DNA from: Clostridiales bacterium
GTDB taxonomy: Bacteria; Bacillota; Clostridia; Oscillospirales; Oscillospiraceae
NCBI GenBank assembly: GCA_003525905.1
Contig: DQIA01000047.1
Coordinates: 18,691-52,326, forward strand
Direction: 5' to 3'
Length of the DNA stretch: 33,636 bases
Part shown: positions 16,112 to 25,463 of the stretch, piece by piece
Position numbering within the stretch: the first letter of the stretch is position 1
How the letters are laid out: every line of letters starts with the position of its first letter
The notes under the pieces: model-generated
Seen by the model: only the letters and a program-made list of their open reading frames with translations
What the model was told of the DNA's origin: nothing
Databases searched by the model: none
Program-made: the position numbers and the translations under genes

Positions 16112-17257
16112 TCAGTCCTTCTGTTCTTCCGGGACGCAGACGCTGACGCCGTTGAGCTCCATACCCTCATCGACATTGATGAGCAGGTACTTCGCGCCGC
16201 CGAGCACGCGCGTCTGCACGAGGTCCTGCCGGTCCGGATTCACGCGGATGACGACATCCGGCGTGCGGTACTCCAGCTGGGCTGCACCGAGCAGATTCTG
16301 CGGGGGGACTTCGCTGCCGCCGCCGAAGGCCTCGTCATATTTGACGTTGAAGGCGGCCATCTTCGGCTCGGACACGCCGCAGTGCTCCAGCACCGCACCG
16401 ACCTCCTGCCGCGTGACGGCCAGCGGCTCCTCGGCGCGGGTCTCCTTGTGCGTCAGAACGAGCTCCCGCAGGGCGGTATGGACGTTCTGGACGACGTTCA
16501 CGCTGCATTCGTCCTCCAGCGCATCCGTCAGCACCTCGCGGAACGTCTCGCGCTGTGTGCCCGCGGGCATGGGCGGCTGCAGATTGAACACGGCGGAGAC
16601 AAACTCCTCATAGCTGTTGTCCGTGTTCTTCGTATAATACAGCGCGCCGTAGAGGTTCGTCGCGCGGTCGTCAAAGGCAGGGAACAGGAAGCCGACCTCC
16701 GGCGCGGAGGCGACCCAGTCCGTGCCGCGCTCGTGGAATTTCCCCTCTGCGGAGTCATAGCGCAGGACGGGCTTCGTCTCCTTCACGGGGCAGATGCTGC
16801 AGAGTATATAGGAAAACTGCTGCTCGCTGACCTCTTCCTGCCGGAAGCCGTCTCGGGAACGGAACGGCACGTCATAGCGGTCCGCAGCCAGCAGGATCAG
16901 GTAGTTGTCCGCCAGATGCAGAGAGCCTGCGATCTTTTCATACAGGGTCTGCACGGCCTCCTCGTCCTCCAGGCCGGAGTCGCGCAGCCGCATGAGCAGG
17001 CGGTGCTCGTCGCTGTCCGCGACCTGCGCCGTCGAGAAGCTCAGGTCGGAGAGGGTTTTGCCCATTCGGCCGGAGATGCCTTTTTTCAGCAGCTCCAGAT
17101 ATTTTTCCTGCTCACCCTCCGGAAGCAGGCCCATGGAAAGGGTGAAGGCGGAGACGAGCTCGCCGTGGACATTGACATAGCAGCCGTGGATTTTCGTGAT
17201 ATTGCTCCGATCCTGGCGATAACGGCGGCGGAGCTCCGCCACTTCCTTGTCGATCAT
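16112..17257 (-). CDS. DUF4317 family protein
   Basis: A 381-residue protein recognised as DUF4317 from its opening: KEVAELRRRYRQDRSNITKI, then GCYVN, and EKYLELLKKGISGRMGKTL in the first 70 residues. This family occurs in Clostridia and has no assigned function. There is no signal peptide or membrane segment, so it is probably cytosolic. Charged and neutral segments alternate, with no catalytic motif I recognise. The start at 17257 has GAGAGG upstream and its own promoter at 17289-17317. It is a single-gene unit ending at the hairpin 16080-16101. Confidence 0.85.
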   Translation of the reverse strand: MIDKEVAELRRRYRQDRSNITKIHGCYVNVHGELVSAFTLSMGLLPEGEQEKYLELLKKGISGRMGKTLSDLSFSTAQVADSDEHRLLMRLRDSGLEDEEAVQTLYEKIAGSLHLADNYLILLAADRYDVPFRSRDGFRQEEVSEQQFSYILCSICPVKETKPVLRYDSAEGKFHERGTDWVASAPEVGFLFPAFDDRATNLYGALYYTKNTDNSYEEFVSAVFNLQPPMPAGTQRETFREVLTDALEDECSVNVVQNVHTALRELVLTHKETRAEEPLAVTRQEVGAVLEHCGVSEPKMAAFNVKYDEAFGGGSEVPPQNLLGAAQLEYRTPDVVIRVNPDRQDLVQTRVLGGAKYLLINVDEGMELNGVSVCVPEEQKD

Positions 17258-17288
17258 GTGGGATACCTCTCAAATTGGATTCCGGAAT

Positions 17289-17317
17289 ATTATAGCACAG
17301 ACCGCTGCACATTTCCA
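17289..17317 (-). promoter_or_regulatory. Promoter of the DUF4317 gene
   Basis: Minus strand: TGGAAA (17312-17317), 17 bases, then a perfect TATAAT (17289-17294) preceded by TGC. Confidence 0.75.
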
Positions 17318-17357
17318 GCGCGGAAGGCTAGAAAAGCCTAACAGACTTTTGCGAGAA

Positions 17358-17389
17358 ACAACGGAGAGGGCCGAGGCCCTCTCCGTTGT
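17358..17389 (-). terminator. Terminator of the large SLH protein gene
   Basis: A 15-bp perfect stem (17358-17372 with 17375-17389) lies just after the stop codon at 17397-17399. The minus-strand tail is only moderately T-rich (TTTCTCG). Confidence 0.8.
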
Positions 17390-17396
17390 GCTGTGT

Positions 17397-20300
17397 TTAG
17401 TTTTCCGTTCCGGAGACGAGCTTTGTGTAGCGCATGATGATCGTTGCGACCTCGGCGCGCGTAGCGGAGTTCTGCGGAGCGATCGTGTTGTCCGGCATGC
17501 CGTTGATGATGCCGACGGCGACCGCCCAGCTCAGGGCCTCCTTCGCGTAGTCACTGACCCTGGCGGCGTCGGTGAATTTCTTGGCAAGGTCAGTCGTGTC
17601 GCCGACATCGAGACCGCGGAATTTTGCGAAGCGGTAGAGGATCGTGACGATCTGCTCACGCGTGATCTGGTCGTCCGGGGCGAACAGGCCGTCGCCGATG
17701 CCGTTGACGATCTTGTTCTCCGAGCACCAGTTCACGGCTGCGGTGTACCACGAGCCGGCCGGAACGTCGGTGAACGGCGTCTTGCCGACATTGTCGGAAT
17801 TCGGGGAACCGGCGATGCGCCACAGGACGGTAACGAGCTCGGCGCGCGTCATGGCGGCATCCGGGTCGAAGCTCATTTCGCTTCTGCCGCGCAGCAGGCT
17901 ATTCTGATAGCAGTAGTAGACGGCCTCCGCGAACCAGTCGGTGTCGTCCACATCCACGAACGGCATATCCATGGTCGAGATCTTGCCGCAGCGGTCGCAG
18001 TGGTAATACACCGTGCCGTCGTCGGCCACGACCTTGGAGAAGCTGTGGCCGGAGGGCTTGTCGTACTTTGTCTCATAGGTCTCGCCGCATTCGCACTTCA
18101 CGCTCAGATGGCCCTGCACGGAGCAGGTCGTCGGAACGTCCTCGAGAATGGTGGTCTTGTGCATCGTGCCGTTCTTGAGGTCGAAGTGATAAGCAGACGT
18201 GCCGATGAGCATCCAGCCGGTCTTGTATTCCCCGGCGAGGAAGTACATCTGCTTGCCGCTCGTCTTGTCCGTGGCCCAGCCGGTGTAGTTCGCAGGTGCG
18301 GTCTCGCCGCAGACGGAGCAGATGAGGGTCTTGTGCAGGCGGTCAAAGACGAAGGAGTGGCCGTCGCGGCAGGCGTTGTCGTGCTCGACGGTGAACGTGT
18401 CCACGACGGAACCGTTCAGGTCATAGGCCGTCACGGTCAGCTCGCTGCGGGTCGTGTTCACGAGCAGGTAGAGCGCCTGATAGCTCTGGCTGATCTTGGC
18501 AAAGTGGAAAGCGGGATCATCCACGGCGGCGTAGTTGACGTCGCGGGATTTCTCACCCATATCGCCGCAGATGACATAGGTCGTGCCCTTTTCGGCAACC
18601 TCTCCGCCGGTCAGCTGCTCGGTGCGGGCATAGGCATGATCGTGGCCGGAGAAGACAACGTCGATCCCGGCGGCATCGATCGCGGCGGGGAGAATGCGGT
18701 TATAGGCTGCGCTCGAGCCCTTGGGGTTTGTGTAGTATGGCGGCTGGTGGACCGTCAGGAGCTTCCATTCGCACGTCGTCTTCGCGGCATCCTCCTGCAG
18801 CCAGGCGGCCGCTGCGTTCAGGTCTGCATTGCAGTTCACCACGGCGATGTAGACATTGCCGTATTCCACGGAGTAGTAGTCCGCATCCGGTGTGCCGAAG
18901 ATATTCATCGCATGACCGGCACTCAGGTCGCCGTAGTATTCGTGGTTGCCGAGGACCTGCACGATGGGGGAGGCGGGGAAATCTTCGGAGAAGACGTCCA
19001 GAATCTCGTTCCAGGCGGTCAGGCTGCCAGCGTTGTCAATGAAGTCACCCGTCTGGATGCCGAAGTCCGTGTTCGCGTTGCCGATGGCCTCGGCGATCTG
19101 ATGTATGACCTCGATATCGGCGGCATCAGCCTCGACATTGCCGCTGAGCTGCGTGTCGCCCATGACGAAGAACGACGTCTCTCCGCCGGACTCAGCCGTG
19201 GTGAATGTGCGGACATCGGACCAGTGGCCCTCCACGCCGTCACCGACGCGGTAGGAATAGGTCGTTGCGGGCGTCAGGCCCGTCAGTGTGACGGAGTTGA
19301 CCAGCGAGGCCTGATAGCCGTCCGTGAACGAGCGGACCGTGCTCGTACCCTGCACGGTGGTAAAGCTGTAGTTTCCGGAAATGTAGGCTTCCTCCGTCGT
19401 GTACTGCACGACGGCATTGCGCGCGGTGTAATCCGGCGCTGCGAACCAGCTGATGTTCTGGGTCGTTGCAGGAGCCTGCACGGCGTTCAGGCGGATGTTT
19501 GTCGGCGCGACCTCTGTGCTGCCGATGCCATTCGTCACGCCGCTGCAGCGGAAGGAAAGGCCTGCCTCACCCTTGGCGTAGACGGTGAACTTCTCACCGG
19601 CCGTCTGGCAGAATCGGTTCGTCACGAGCACACCAGCGGCGTTCGTCGTGCCGAGAAGCACGTCATCCTGGCCATCCACGACGGAGAAGATCTGCACGCG
19701 GCCGGGGGCCTTGCCGTCTGCCGTCTTGACATAGAGCTTGCCGTTGCCGCCGACGGTCATGATGTCCGCCGTCAGCTCATAGGCCGCCGTCACGCCGACA
19801 TTCTGCGCGGGCTGGGCAAAGCTCAGCGTCGTGCCGCCGTCGGTGAAGCTGCCCTTTTCCAGCGTGTAGGTCAGCAGTGAGCCGCGGGCAGCCGCGCTCG
19901 GGACATGGAACTTCACGGTCGCAATGGCGCCGAGCTTCGGAGAAGCGGAGGTTGCCTGCAGCTTCAGAACGTTCTTTTCATAGGTATAAGTGCCGGTGTA
20001 GCCGTTTTCAAACGAGACCTCCGGCGCACCGAACGTATCCGTCAGGCGCAGCTCCATCGTGACGGAGCCGATCTTGCGGGAACCGGCGGCATTCAGCGTC
20101 AGGGCATAGTCCTCGCCGATGACGGCGTTTGCCTCGCCCGTCAGCGTGACGGATCCATAGGCCGTCGAAGCGGCGTTTACAGTGAAGTAGCGTGTTTCGT
20201 TCGTCACGTTGCCAAAGCCGTCGCAGACCGAGACGGTGATGCTGTGCGTGCCGTTCGGCAGCAGGACGCTGACGCTGGCGCTGCCCTCCGTGGAGGCCGT

Positions 20301-22865
20301 GAGCGTCTGGCGCTGGCCGTCGACGGAGATGGCGGTCTTGGCCGGGTTGATGCCGGTGGCGTTTTCACCTGCCGGGTCATGGAATTCGGCTGTGAGCGTC
20401 AGGCGGTTCGTCTTCAGCTCCGTCGTGCCGTCCTCGGCCAGCTCAGCCGCACCGGCCTTCACGGCGTCGATGACCGGGTTCTCGAGGTCGTCGACCGTGT
20501 CGCCGTAGACAACGCGGAAGTTATCAAAGTACAGGCTGCCGCTTGCCATGGAGCCCATGGGGATCTTATCGCCGTTTTCATTGGCGGAGCCGCCGGGAAT
20601 GTAGGTCAGCAGCACGAGCGGCTGGCCGTTGAGGATCTTCAGCGGATGATCCTTCGTGACATATTTGGCAAACGGACGGAGGTCTGCCTCACAGTACATC
20701 CAGCCCTCCCAGTAGATGCCGGTATACTGCAGGGAGCGGCCCTCCTGCGTGGTAAAGTGCAGATAGGAGCGCTTATAGGTGCCGCTGGCCTCATCGTAAT
20801 AGGCGATCTGCGTCCATAGCCAGTAGTTCGGCGTGCCTTTGGGCGCGTAGACCCAGACACCGAGGCCGGACGGGGTGCCGTCGAGCGAGATACCGCTGTA
20901 GAGATCCGTCTTTGCGGCGTCGCTTGTGTCGGCGTAATAGAGGTACTCGTTGACGTTGCGGTAGCCGGGGAGCAGATCGGTATAGTCGTAGTCAAGGCGC
21001 ATGGAGTAATCGCCGAAGCGGGTCTCGCCCTCGTCGCCATTCACGACCTGCACCGTTGCGGAGTGCTCCTTCATATAGGAGGCGTGCCAGGTGAACAGGC
21101 TGTAGCCTGCGCTGCCGAGCACATAGCAGGCGGGATAGTAGGTCTCGTCGGTATTGTCGGCAATGTAGGTGCCGCCGAACTGGAACGGGCCCTTTTCCGT
21201 CACGGTCGCGGGAGCGTTCGTCGCCTTATCCCAGTTGATGAAGGTCAGCTCCATGTTTTCGTCGCCGAACTTCGCACCGTACTGTGCGTTGCCCCAGTCG
21301 TACTCGGCGCCCTGCATGAGCTTACCCTCGGCGTCCGGCTCAAAGTCGAGCAGGACCTGCGGCATTCTGCCGATCTCCACATGGATGCTGTCGGTCAGCT
21401 TTGTGCCGTCGTGCTTCGTGTAGCTGACGGTAATGTCAGCCTCCAGCGTCTCACGGGCCTTGACGGCCGTGAACGTATTGCCGGAGAACGAGCCGATGTC
21501 GGAGGGCTGCTTACCGGGATCGGTCGGCGTGATAGTCCAGTCGAATACATAGCCGCCCATATCCATCAGACGCGTGCCGCTCTTGGCTGTCAGGCCGAGG
21601 TCGGACGACTCCTGGAAGGAGAGGTTCAGCGTTTCGGCGGCAAAGAAGAGCTCCTCCGGCTCCTGCACCTCCACACTCGTCGTGCCGAGCACGGTCTTGC
21701 CCTGCAGAAGCTGGGCCGTCACGGTGCCGCACTTGCCGTTCGAGCGGAACAGGCCGTTTGCGTCGATGGTGCCGAAGCTGCTGTCTTCAAGCCCCCAGCT
21801 CACGTTAGCAGGCAGGTCGGCAGGATAGCCGTTGGAGTCGACGCCCGTAGCTGTGAACTGCACGGAAGCGCCCGCAAGGAAGAGGTCGTTCTTCGGCGAG
21901 AGCGCGGCGTGGTCAAAGCGGCCGGTCGGCTGCGCCGTCGAGACGATCATCAGGGTCGAGGCGACAACGCGCTCGGGGCCGTCGGACGGGTGGTTCTGGA
22001 TGGTGAGCTTATTGCTGCCCTCGTGGCGGGAGGCGTAGGTCGCGGAGCCGCCGCCGTCGAGGTAGATGGCTTTGACGCAGCCCTGCGCCTGCAGGACCTC
22101 GGCCATTTCATAGACGGTCATGCCGTCGGACAGGCCCTGACGGCCGTCAGCCATGAAGATGACGAGCGTGCCATCCGCCTTCAGACCGATGGAGTTGCGG
22201 GGAGCCTTATAGCTGGCGTCCAGGCCATCCTGGATCTTGCCGTCCTTCAGCAGCCAGAACGGGCCGGAGATGGCTTCGGCGACGTCGTCCGTGGGGGTGC
22301 CGTAGTCGCGGATGTCATAGCTGCCGTCCTTCAGAACGGCAAAATACGGCTCGAGCCAGTCGTCGTTCTCGTGTGTCTGGATGAGGTGGCCTTCCATGAT
22401 AAGATAGCCGCGGCACTGTGCCGTCTGCATATTATAGTAGTCGGCGTTCACAGCCGTAACGACGGTCTCGCCCGTCGCGGCCTCGTAGGCGGCGGCCTGG
22501 GACGTGGTCGTCTTCAGATCCCAGCCGAGGTTCTTCGCGGTCTCCGCGCGGCTCTCGGCCGTGCTGCCCGCCGTGTAGTAGTTGGGATAGGATGCCTTGA
22601 GCTTCACGGAAGCACCGGGGGTGATGGTGGCCATATAGCCAAGCACCTGTGCGCTGCCGCTGGCGTTGTTCAGAATGACCTGCGATTCCGTCAGGCCGTT
22701 CACGATCGGATAGTTCGTCTGCGAGATCAGGACCTTGTCGGCCGGGGCGCTGAAGTCCGGGTCGGAGCCCGCCGCAAATGCGGCCGGAAGCAGGCCGGTG
22801 AGCAGCGCGCAGACAAGCAGGGTACACAAGATCCGCCGGATGACCGGCATTCTTCTGCTGACCAT
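17397..22865 (-). CDS. SLH-anchored surface protein with phosphodiester-glycosidase and purple-acid-phosphatase-like domains
   Basis: An 1822-residue exported protein. Residues 1-32 are a signal peptide. About 41-310 is a phosphodiester glycosidase (NAGPA/uncovering-enzyme fold): NADYY at 140-144, NSIGLKADGTLVIFMADGRQ at 224-243, YLDGGGSATY at 268-277. Ig-like modules, a jelly-roll-like region (about 505-790) and a cohesin-like segment (about 900-1030) follow. About 1120-1224 is a fibronectin-like PAP amino-terminal domain, then a metallophosphoesterase: GDTQ (1236-1239), GDF (1273-1275), GNHE (1306-1309), H1373, GHDH (1407-1410). About 1496-1630 has Cys-rich ribbons and cell-wall-binding-like Gly/Trp repeats; three SLH domains (about 1635-1815) bind the wall. 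AGGAGG supports the start. The first enzyme family removes a sugar from a sugar-phosphodiester and the second removes phosphate, so stepwise uncapping is a reasonable inference. Substrate unknown. Confidence 0.9.
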   Translation of the reverse strand: MVSRRMPVIRRILCTLLVCALLTGLLPAAFAAGSDPDFSAPADKVLISQTNYPIVNGLTESQVILNNASGSAQVLGYMATITPGASVKLKASYPNYYTAGSTAESRAETAKNLGWDLKTTTSQAAAYEAATGETVVTAVNADYYNMQTAQCRGYLIMEGHLIQTHENDDWLEPYFAVLKDGSYDIRDYGTPTDDVAEAISGPFWLLKDGKIQDGLDASYKAPRNSIGLKADGTLVIFMADGRQGLSDGMTVYEMAEVLQAQGCVKAIYLDGGGSATYASRHEGSNKLTIQNHPSDGPERVVASTLMIVSTAQPTGRFDHAALSPKNDLFLAGASVQFTATGVDSNGYPADLPANVSWGLEDSSFGTIDANGLFRSNGKCGTVTAQLLQGKTVLGTTSVEVQEPEELFFAAETLNLSFQESSDLGLTAKSGTRLMDMGGYVFDWTITPTDPGKQPSDIGSFSGNTFTAVKARETLEADITVSYTKHDGTKLTDSIHVEIGRMPQVLLDFEPDAEGKLMQGAEYDWGNAQYGAKFGDENMELTFINWDKATNAPATVTEKGPFQFGGTYIADNTDETYYPACYVLGSAGYSLFTWHASYMKEHSATVQVVNGDEGETRFGDYSMRLDYDYTDLLPGYRNVNEYLYYADTSDAAKTDLYSGISLDGTPSGLGVWVYAPKGTPNYWLWTQIAYYDEASGTYKRSYLHFTTQEGRSLQYTGIYWEGWMYCEADLRPFAKYVTKDHPLKILNGQPLVLLTYIPGGSANENGDKIPMGSMASGSLYFDNFRVVYGDTVDDLENPVIDAVKAGAAELAEDGTTELKTNRLTLTAEFHDPAGENATGINPAKTAISVDGQRQTLTASTEGSASVSVLLPNGTHSITVSVCDGFGNVTNETRYFTVNAASTAYGSVTLTGEANAVIGEDYALTLNAAGSRKIGSVTMELRLTDTFGAPEVSFENGYTGTYTYEKNVLKLQATSASPKLGAIATVKFHVPSAAARGSLLTYTLEKGSFTDGGTTLSFAQPAQNVGVTAAYELTADIMTVGGNGKLYVKTADGKAPGRVQIFSVVDGQDDVLLGTTNAAGVLVTNRFCQTAGEKFTVYAKGEAGLSFRCSGVTNGIGSTEVAPTNIRLNAVQAPATTQNISWFAAPDYTARNAVVQYTTEEAYISGNYSFTTVQGTSTVRSFTDGYQASLVNSVTLTGLTPATTYSYRVGDGVEGHWSDVRTFTTAESGGETSFFVMGDTQLSGNVEADAADIEVIHQIAEAIGNANTDFGIQTGDFIDNAGSLTAWNEILDVFSEDFPASPIVQVLGNHEYYGDLSAGHAMNIFGTPDADYYSVEYGNVYIAVVNCNADLNAAAAWLQEDAAKTTCEWKLLTVHQPPYYTNPKGSSAAYNRILPAAIDAAGIDVVFSGHDHAYARTEQLTGGEVAEKGTTYVICGDMGEKSRDVNYAAVDDPAFHFAKISQSYQALYLLVNTTRSELTVTAYDLNGSVVDTFTVEHDNACRDGHSFVFDRLHKTLICSVCGETAPANYTGWATDKTSGKQMYFLAGEYKTGWMLIGTSAYHFDLKNGTMHKTTILEDVPTTCSVQGHLSVKCECGETYETKYDKPSGHSFSKVVADDGTVYYHCDRCGKISTMDMPFVDVDDTDWFAEAVYYCYQNSLLRGRSEMSFDPDAAMTRAELVTVLWRIAGSPNSDNVGKTPFTDVPAGSWYTAAVNWCSENKIVNGIGDGLFAPDDQITREQIVTILYRFAKFRGLDVGDTTDLAKKFTDAARVSDYAKEALSWAVAVGIINGMPDNTIAPQNSATRAEVATIIMRYTKLVSGTEN

Positions 22866-22930
22866 GATGTACTGTCCTCCTAATTAATTGATGGAAGGAA
22901 GTTCCTTCTTCGACATGAAATGTCAGTTGC

Positions 22931-22959
22931 ATGATAGCATACGAGGCGGGAAGTGTCAA
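22931..22959 (-). promoter_or_regulatory. Promoter of the large SLH protein gene
   Basis: Minus strand: consensus TTGACA (22954-22959), 17 bases, TATCAT (22931-22936). This is the best match to a housekeeping promoter in the window. The leader is about 60 bases. The rest of the 306-base gap (22866-23171) holds only the opposing promoter and no gene. Confidence 0.85.
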
Positions 22960-23088
22960 GCGAGGCCGCCGGAAGTTGTGAATAGTGCACAAAAATGCAG
23001 CCAAATATTTGGAAACAACGCTGATCGACCGGTGGCATGTGTTCTAGCTGATGTGATGTTAAATTCTTGTTAGCCGGATTGCCCGGCC

Positions 23089-23117
23089 TTGCTTTTTTCT
23101 GTAAAAGCCGGTATAAT
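23089..23117 (+). promoter_or_regulatory. Promoter of the cotH-lipoprotein operon
   Basis: TTGCTT (23089-23094), 17 bases, then a perfect TATAAT (23112-23117). The start codon is 55 bases downstream with GAGGAG as ribosome-binding site. Confidence 0.8.
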
Positions 23118-23171
23118 AGGAGAAACATGCGGGCCGGTCCGGCTGGCCCCGGAGAATTGAGGAGTGAGACA

Positions 23172-25463
23172 ATGAAACGACTGCTTTTGCTCTGCCTGAC
23201 GGCGGCTGTGCTGGTATCCTGCCTCGGCCTGTCGGCTCAGGCTGCGCCCACCCTGTCGTGGACGGAATTCTATACAATGGGGGATGCCGCCTCGGCGCAC
23301 ACCCGCATCGATCCGATCGAGCTGGACGGGACGACGACGCTCTTCCTGCCAGCCAGCGTATCCCGGAAGGCGGTCCCGGTGTATTTTACGCTTTCCGAGA
23401 AGAACGCCGTTGTGACGGCGACGGGAAGCCGCGGCTCCGTGGCGCTCAAGAGCGGCGATACGCTGGACCTGACCGCCCTGTGCGAGGGCACGGACGATAT
23501 GATCACGCTGCGTGCCCGCTCCGGGAGTATGCAGGCAGAGAAGCGCGTGACGTTCCTGCGGTATGACAATGTGTCGACGATGTTCCTCGTGAGCGACGAT
23601 CCCGTGAACGAGGGCCGTGAGTGGGTCGAGTCCAGCGAGGACAAATCCAACAGGGCCAAGGGCAGCATGGCTCTGCTCGCAGCGGACGGCGAATCCGTCT
23701 ACGACGGCAAGCTGACGCAGATCAAGGGCCGCGGCAATTCGACCTGGAAGGGAGCCAAGCGCCCCTATCAGATCAAGCTGGACAAAAAGACCGACCTGCT
23801 CCAGACCGGCGACAGCGCCGATAAGGCCAAGACGTGGGTCCTGCTGGCAAATTTCTATGATCCGTCCGCTGTCCGCAACATGCTTGCGCTCGACCTCGGC
23901 CGCGCGCTGCAGATGGAGTGCAACATGGGCTATCGCCCGGTGTGCCTGTTCTATGACGGCGAGTTCCGCGGCCTGTACCTCCTGACGGAGAAGGTGGAGG
24001 TCAACGAGGGCCGTGTGGATGTGACGGACCTGGAAAAGGCGAATGAGAAGGCCAACCCCGATGTCGAGGACCTGACGAAGCTCGAGTCAAAGACCGGCAC
24101 GACCGCCAACGGCGCGACCTATCTTTATTGTGACGGTATGAACGATCCTGCGGACATCACGGGCGGCTACCTGCTTGAAATGGACTTCGCCGACCGCGCC
24201 ATGGAGGAAAAGTGCTATTTCATCACGACGCGTGGCTTCTATGTCGTTGTAAAGTCGCCGGAGGCATGCTCGAAGGCGGAGATGGACTATATCGCCAGCT
24301 GGTATCAGGACTACGAGGACGCCGTGTTTGAGGGCGGCACGAGCTCGAAGACAGGCAAGCCGTTCACGGACTATGTTACGGTCGAGAGCATGGTGCAGTG
24401 CTACCTCGTCAACGAGCTGAGCAAAAACGGCGACGGCTTCAACACGTCTGCCTACCTCTATAAGGAAACCGGCTCGGAGCCGATGAAGATGGGCCCGCTG
24501 TGGGACTACGACCTTGGCTTCGGCAACAATAATTATGAGGACCTTCTGCCGCAGCCGGAGCTGCTCTACACGGTCTACGGCTCGCTCGGCCGCGCGCTGT
24601 ATGCCCTTCCGGAGTTCCGTGCCGAGGCACAGCGACAGTATACGAAGTACATCACGCCGCTGGCAGATGCCCTTGCGGGCGATGCGGACGCAGTCAGTGC
24701 GGACGGCAGCGTGCATTCGTTTGCGTGGTACCGTGAGCAGGTCGCTGCGGCGGCAGGCTATGACGAGCTGCTGTGGAAATCGTCTCATATGGACGTCCGC
24801 CCCGGCGGAAACGGCTTTGCGGAGAACTTTGCCTTCCTGCAGAACTTCGTCGTAAAGCGCGTTCAGTGGCTGGATGGCGTAATCGGCAAGTGGAGCGCTG
24901 ACCATGCAGACCCGCTCGGCGATTATATGGATGTATTCGAGAGCGACTGGTACTATGACACGATCACCCGCGCCACGGCGCTCGGCCTGCTGCACGGCAA
25001 AGGTGCCGGCATCTTTGATCCGTCCGGCATTACGACGCGCGCACAGACGGCACAGGTCATTTATAATATTGCCGCGCCCGGCAGCATTGCCTATTCCGAC
25101 GTGTTCCCGGATGTTGCGGAGGGCAGCTGGTATGCGCCCGCCGTCCTTTGGGCGCAGCGCGAGAAGATCGTTCTCGGCTATGACGACGGCCTGTTCCGTC
25201 CGGACCGCGGGGTGAGCCGCGAGGATATGATCACGCTGCTGTATCGCTATGCAGGCTCCCCGAAGACGAGCGGCAGGAAGCTTGCGGAGTTCCGCGACAA
25301 TGCAAGCATCTCGGACTATGCCCGGCAGGCCATGGAATGGGCCGTGGAGAACGGCCTGATCCTCGGTTATGCAGAGGACGGCACCATCCGCCCGCAGTCC
25401 ACGACGACCCGCGCGGAATTTGCGACGATCGCCGTGCGGTTCTACGAAAAGACGAATGCGTAA
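23172..25463 (+). CDS. CotH-kinase domain protein with SLH anchor
   Basis: A 763-residue exported protein with signal peptide 1-25. A beta-rich amino-terminal region is followed by a CotH domain: KGRGNSTW at 185-192, then RPYQIKLDKK, DPSAVRNMLALDLG, FRGLYLLTEKVEV and the metal-binding GPLWDYDLGFGN at 441-452. CotH of Bacillus spores is an atypical protein kinase that phosphorylates coat proteins; relatives are common in surface proteins of anaerobes. About 584-760 holds three SLH domains for wall attachment, so this is a surface protein rather than a coat protein. The frame opens upstream at 23067, but the ATG at 23172 begins the signal peptide and has GAGGAG seven bases ahead. It overlaps the lipoprotein gene by eight bases. 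Kinase activity is inferred from family; the target is unknown. Confidence 0.9.
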   Translation: MKRLLLLCLTAAVLVSCLGLSAQAAPTLSWTEFYTMGDAASAHTRIDPIELDGTTTLFLPASVSRKAVPVYFTLSEKNAVVTATGSRGSVALKSGDTLDLTALCEGTDDMITLRARSGSMQAEKRVTFLRYDNVSTMFLVSDDPVNEGREWVESSEDKSNRAKGSMALLAADGESVYDGKLTQIKGRGNSTWKGAKRPYQIKLDKKTDLLQTGDSADKAKTWVLLANFYDPSAVRNMLALDLGRALQMECNMGYRPVCLFYDGEFRGLYLLTEKVEVNEGRVDVTDLEKANEKANPDVEDLTKLESKTGTTANGATYLYCDGMNDPADITGGYLLEMDFADRAMEEKCYFITTRGFYVVVKSPEACSKAEMDYIASWYQDYEDAVFEGGTSSKTGKPFTDYVTVESMVQCYLVNELSKNGDGFNTSAYLYKETGSEPMKMGPLWDYDLGFGNNNYEDLLPQPELLYTVYGSLGRALYALPEFRAEAQRQYTKYITPLADALAGDADAVSADGSVHSFAWYREQVAAAAGYDELLWKSSHMDVRPGGNGFAENFAFLQNFVVKRVQWLDGVIGKWSADHADPLGDYMDVFESDWYYDTITRATALGLLHGKGAGIFDPSGITTRAQTAQVIYNIAAPGSIAYSDVFPDVAEGSWYAPAVLWAQREKIVLGYDDGLFRPDRGVSREDMITLLYRYAGSPKTSGRKLAEFRDNASISDYARQAMEWAVENGLILGYAEDGTIRPQSTTTRAEFATIAVRFYEKTNA

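Noticed and set aside
17328..17340. AGGCT/AGCCT hairpin upstream of the DUF4317 gene
   Set aside because: The five-base stem is too weak, and the strong hairpin at 17358-17389 already ends the neighbouring gene.
17247..22883. Long plus-strand frames (877 and 606 residues) under the large SLH protein gene
   Set aside because: The minus frame has a signal peptide and ordered domains with catalytic motifs; the plus frames are its antisense shadows with skewed composition.
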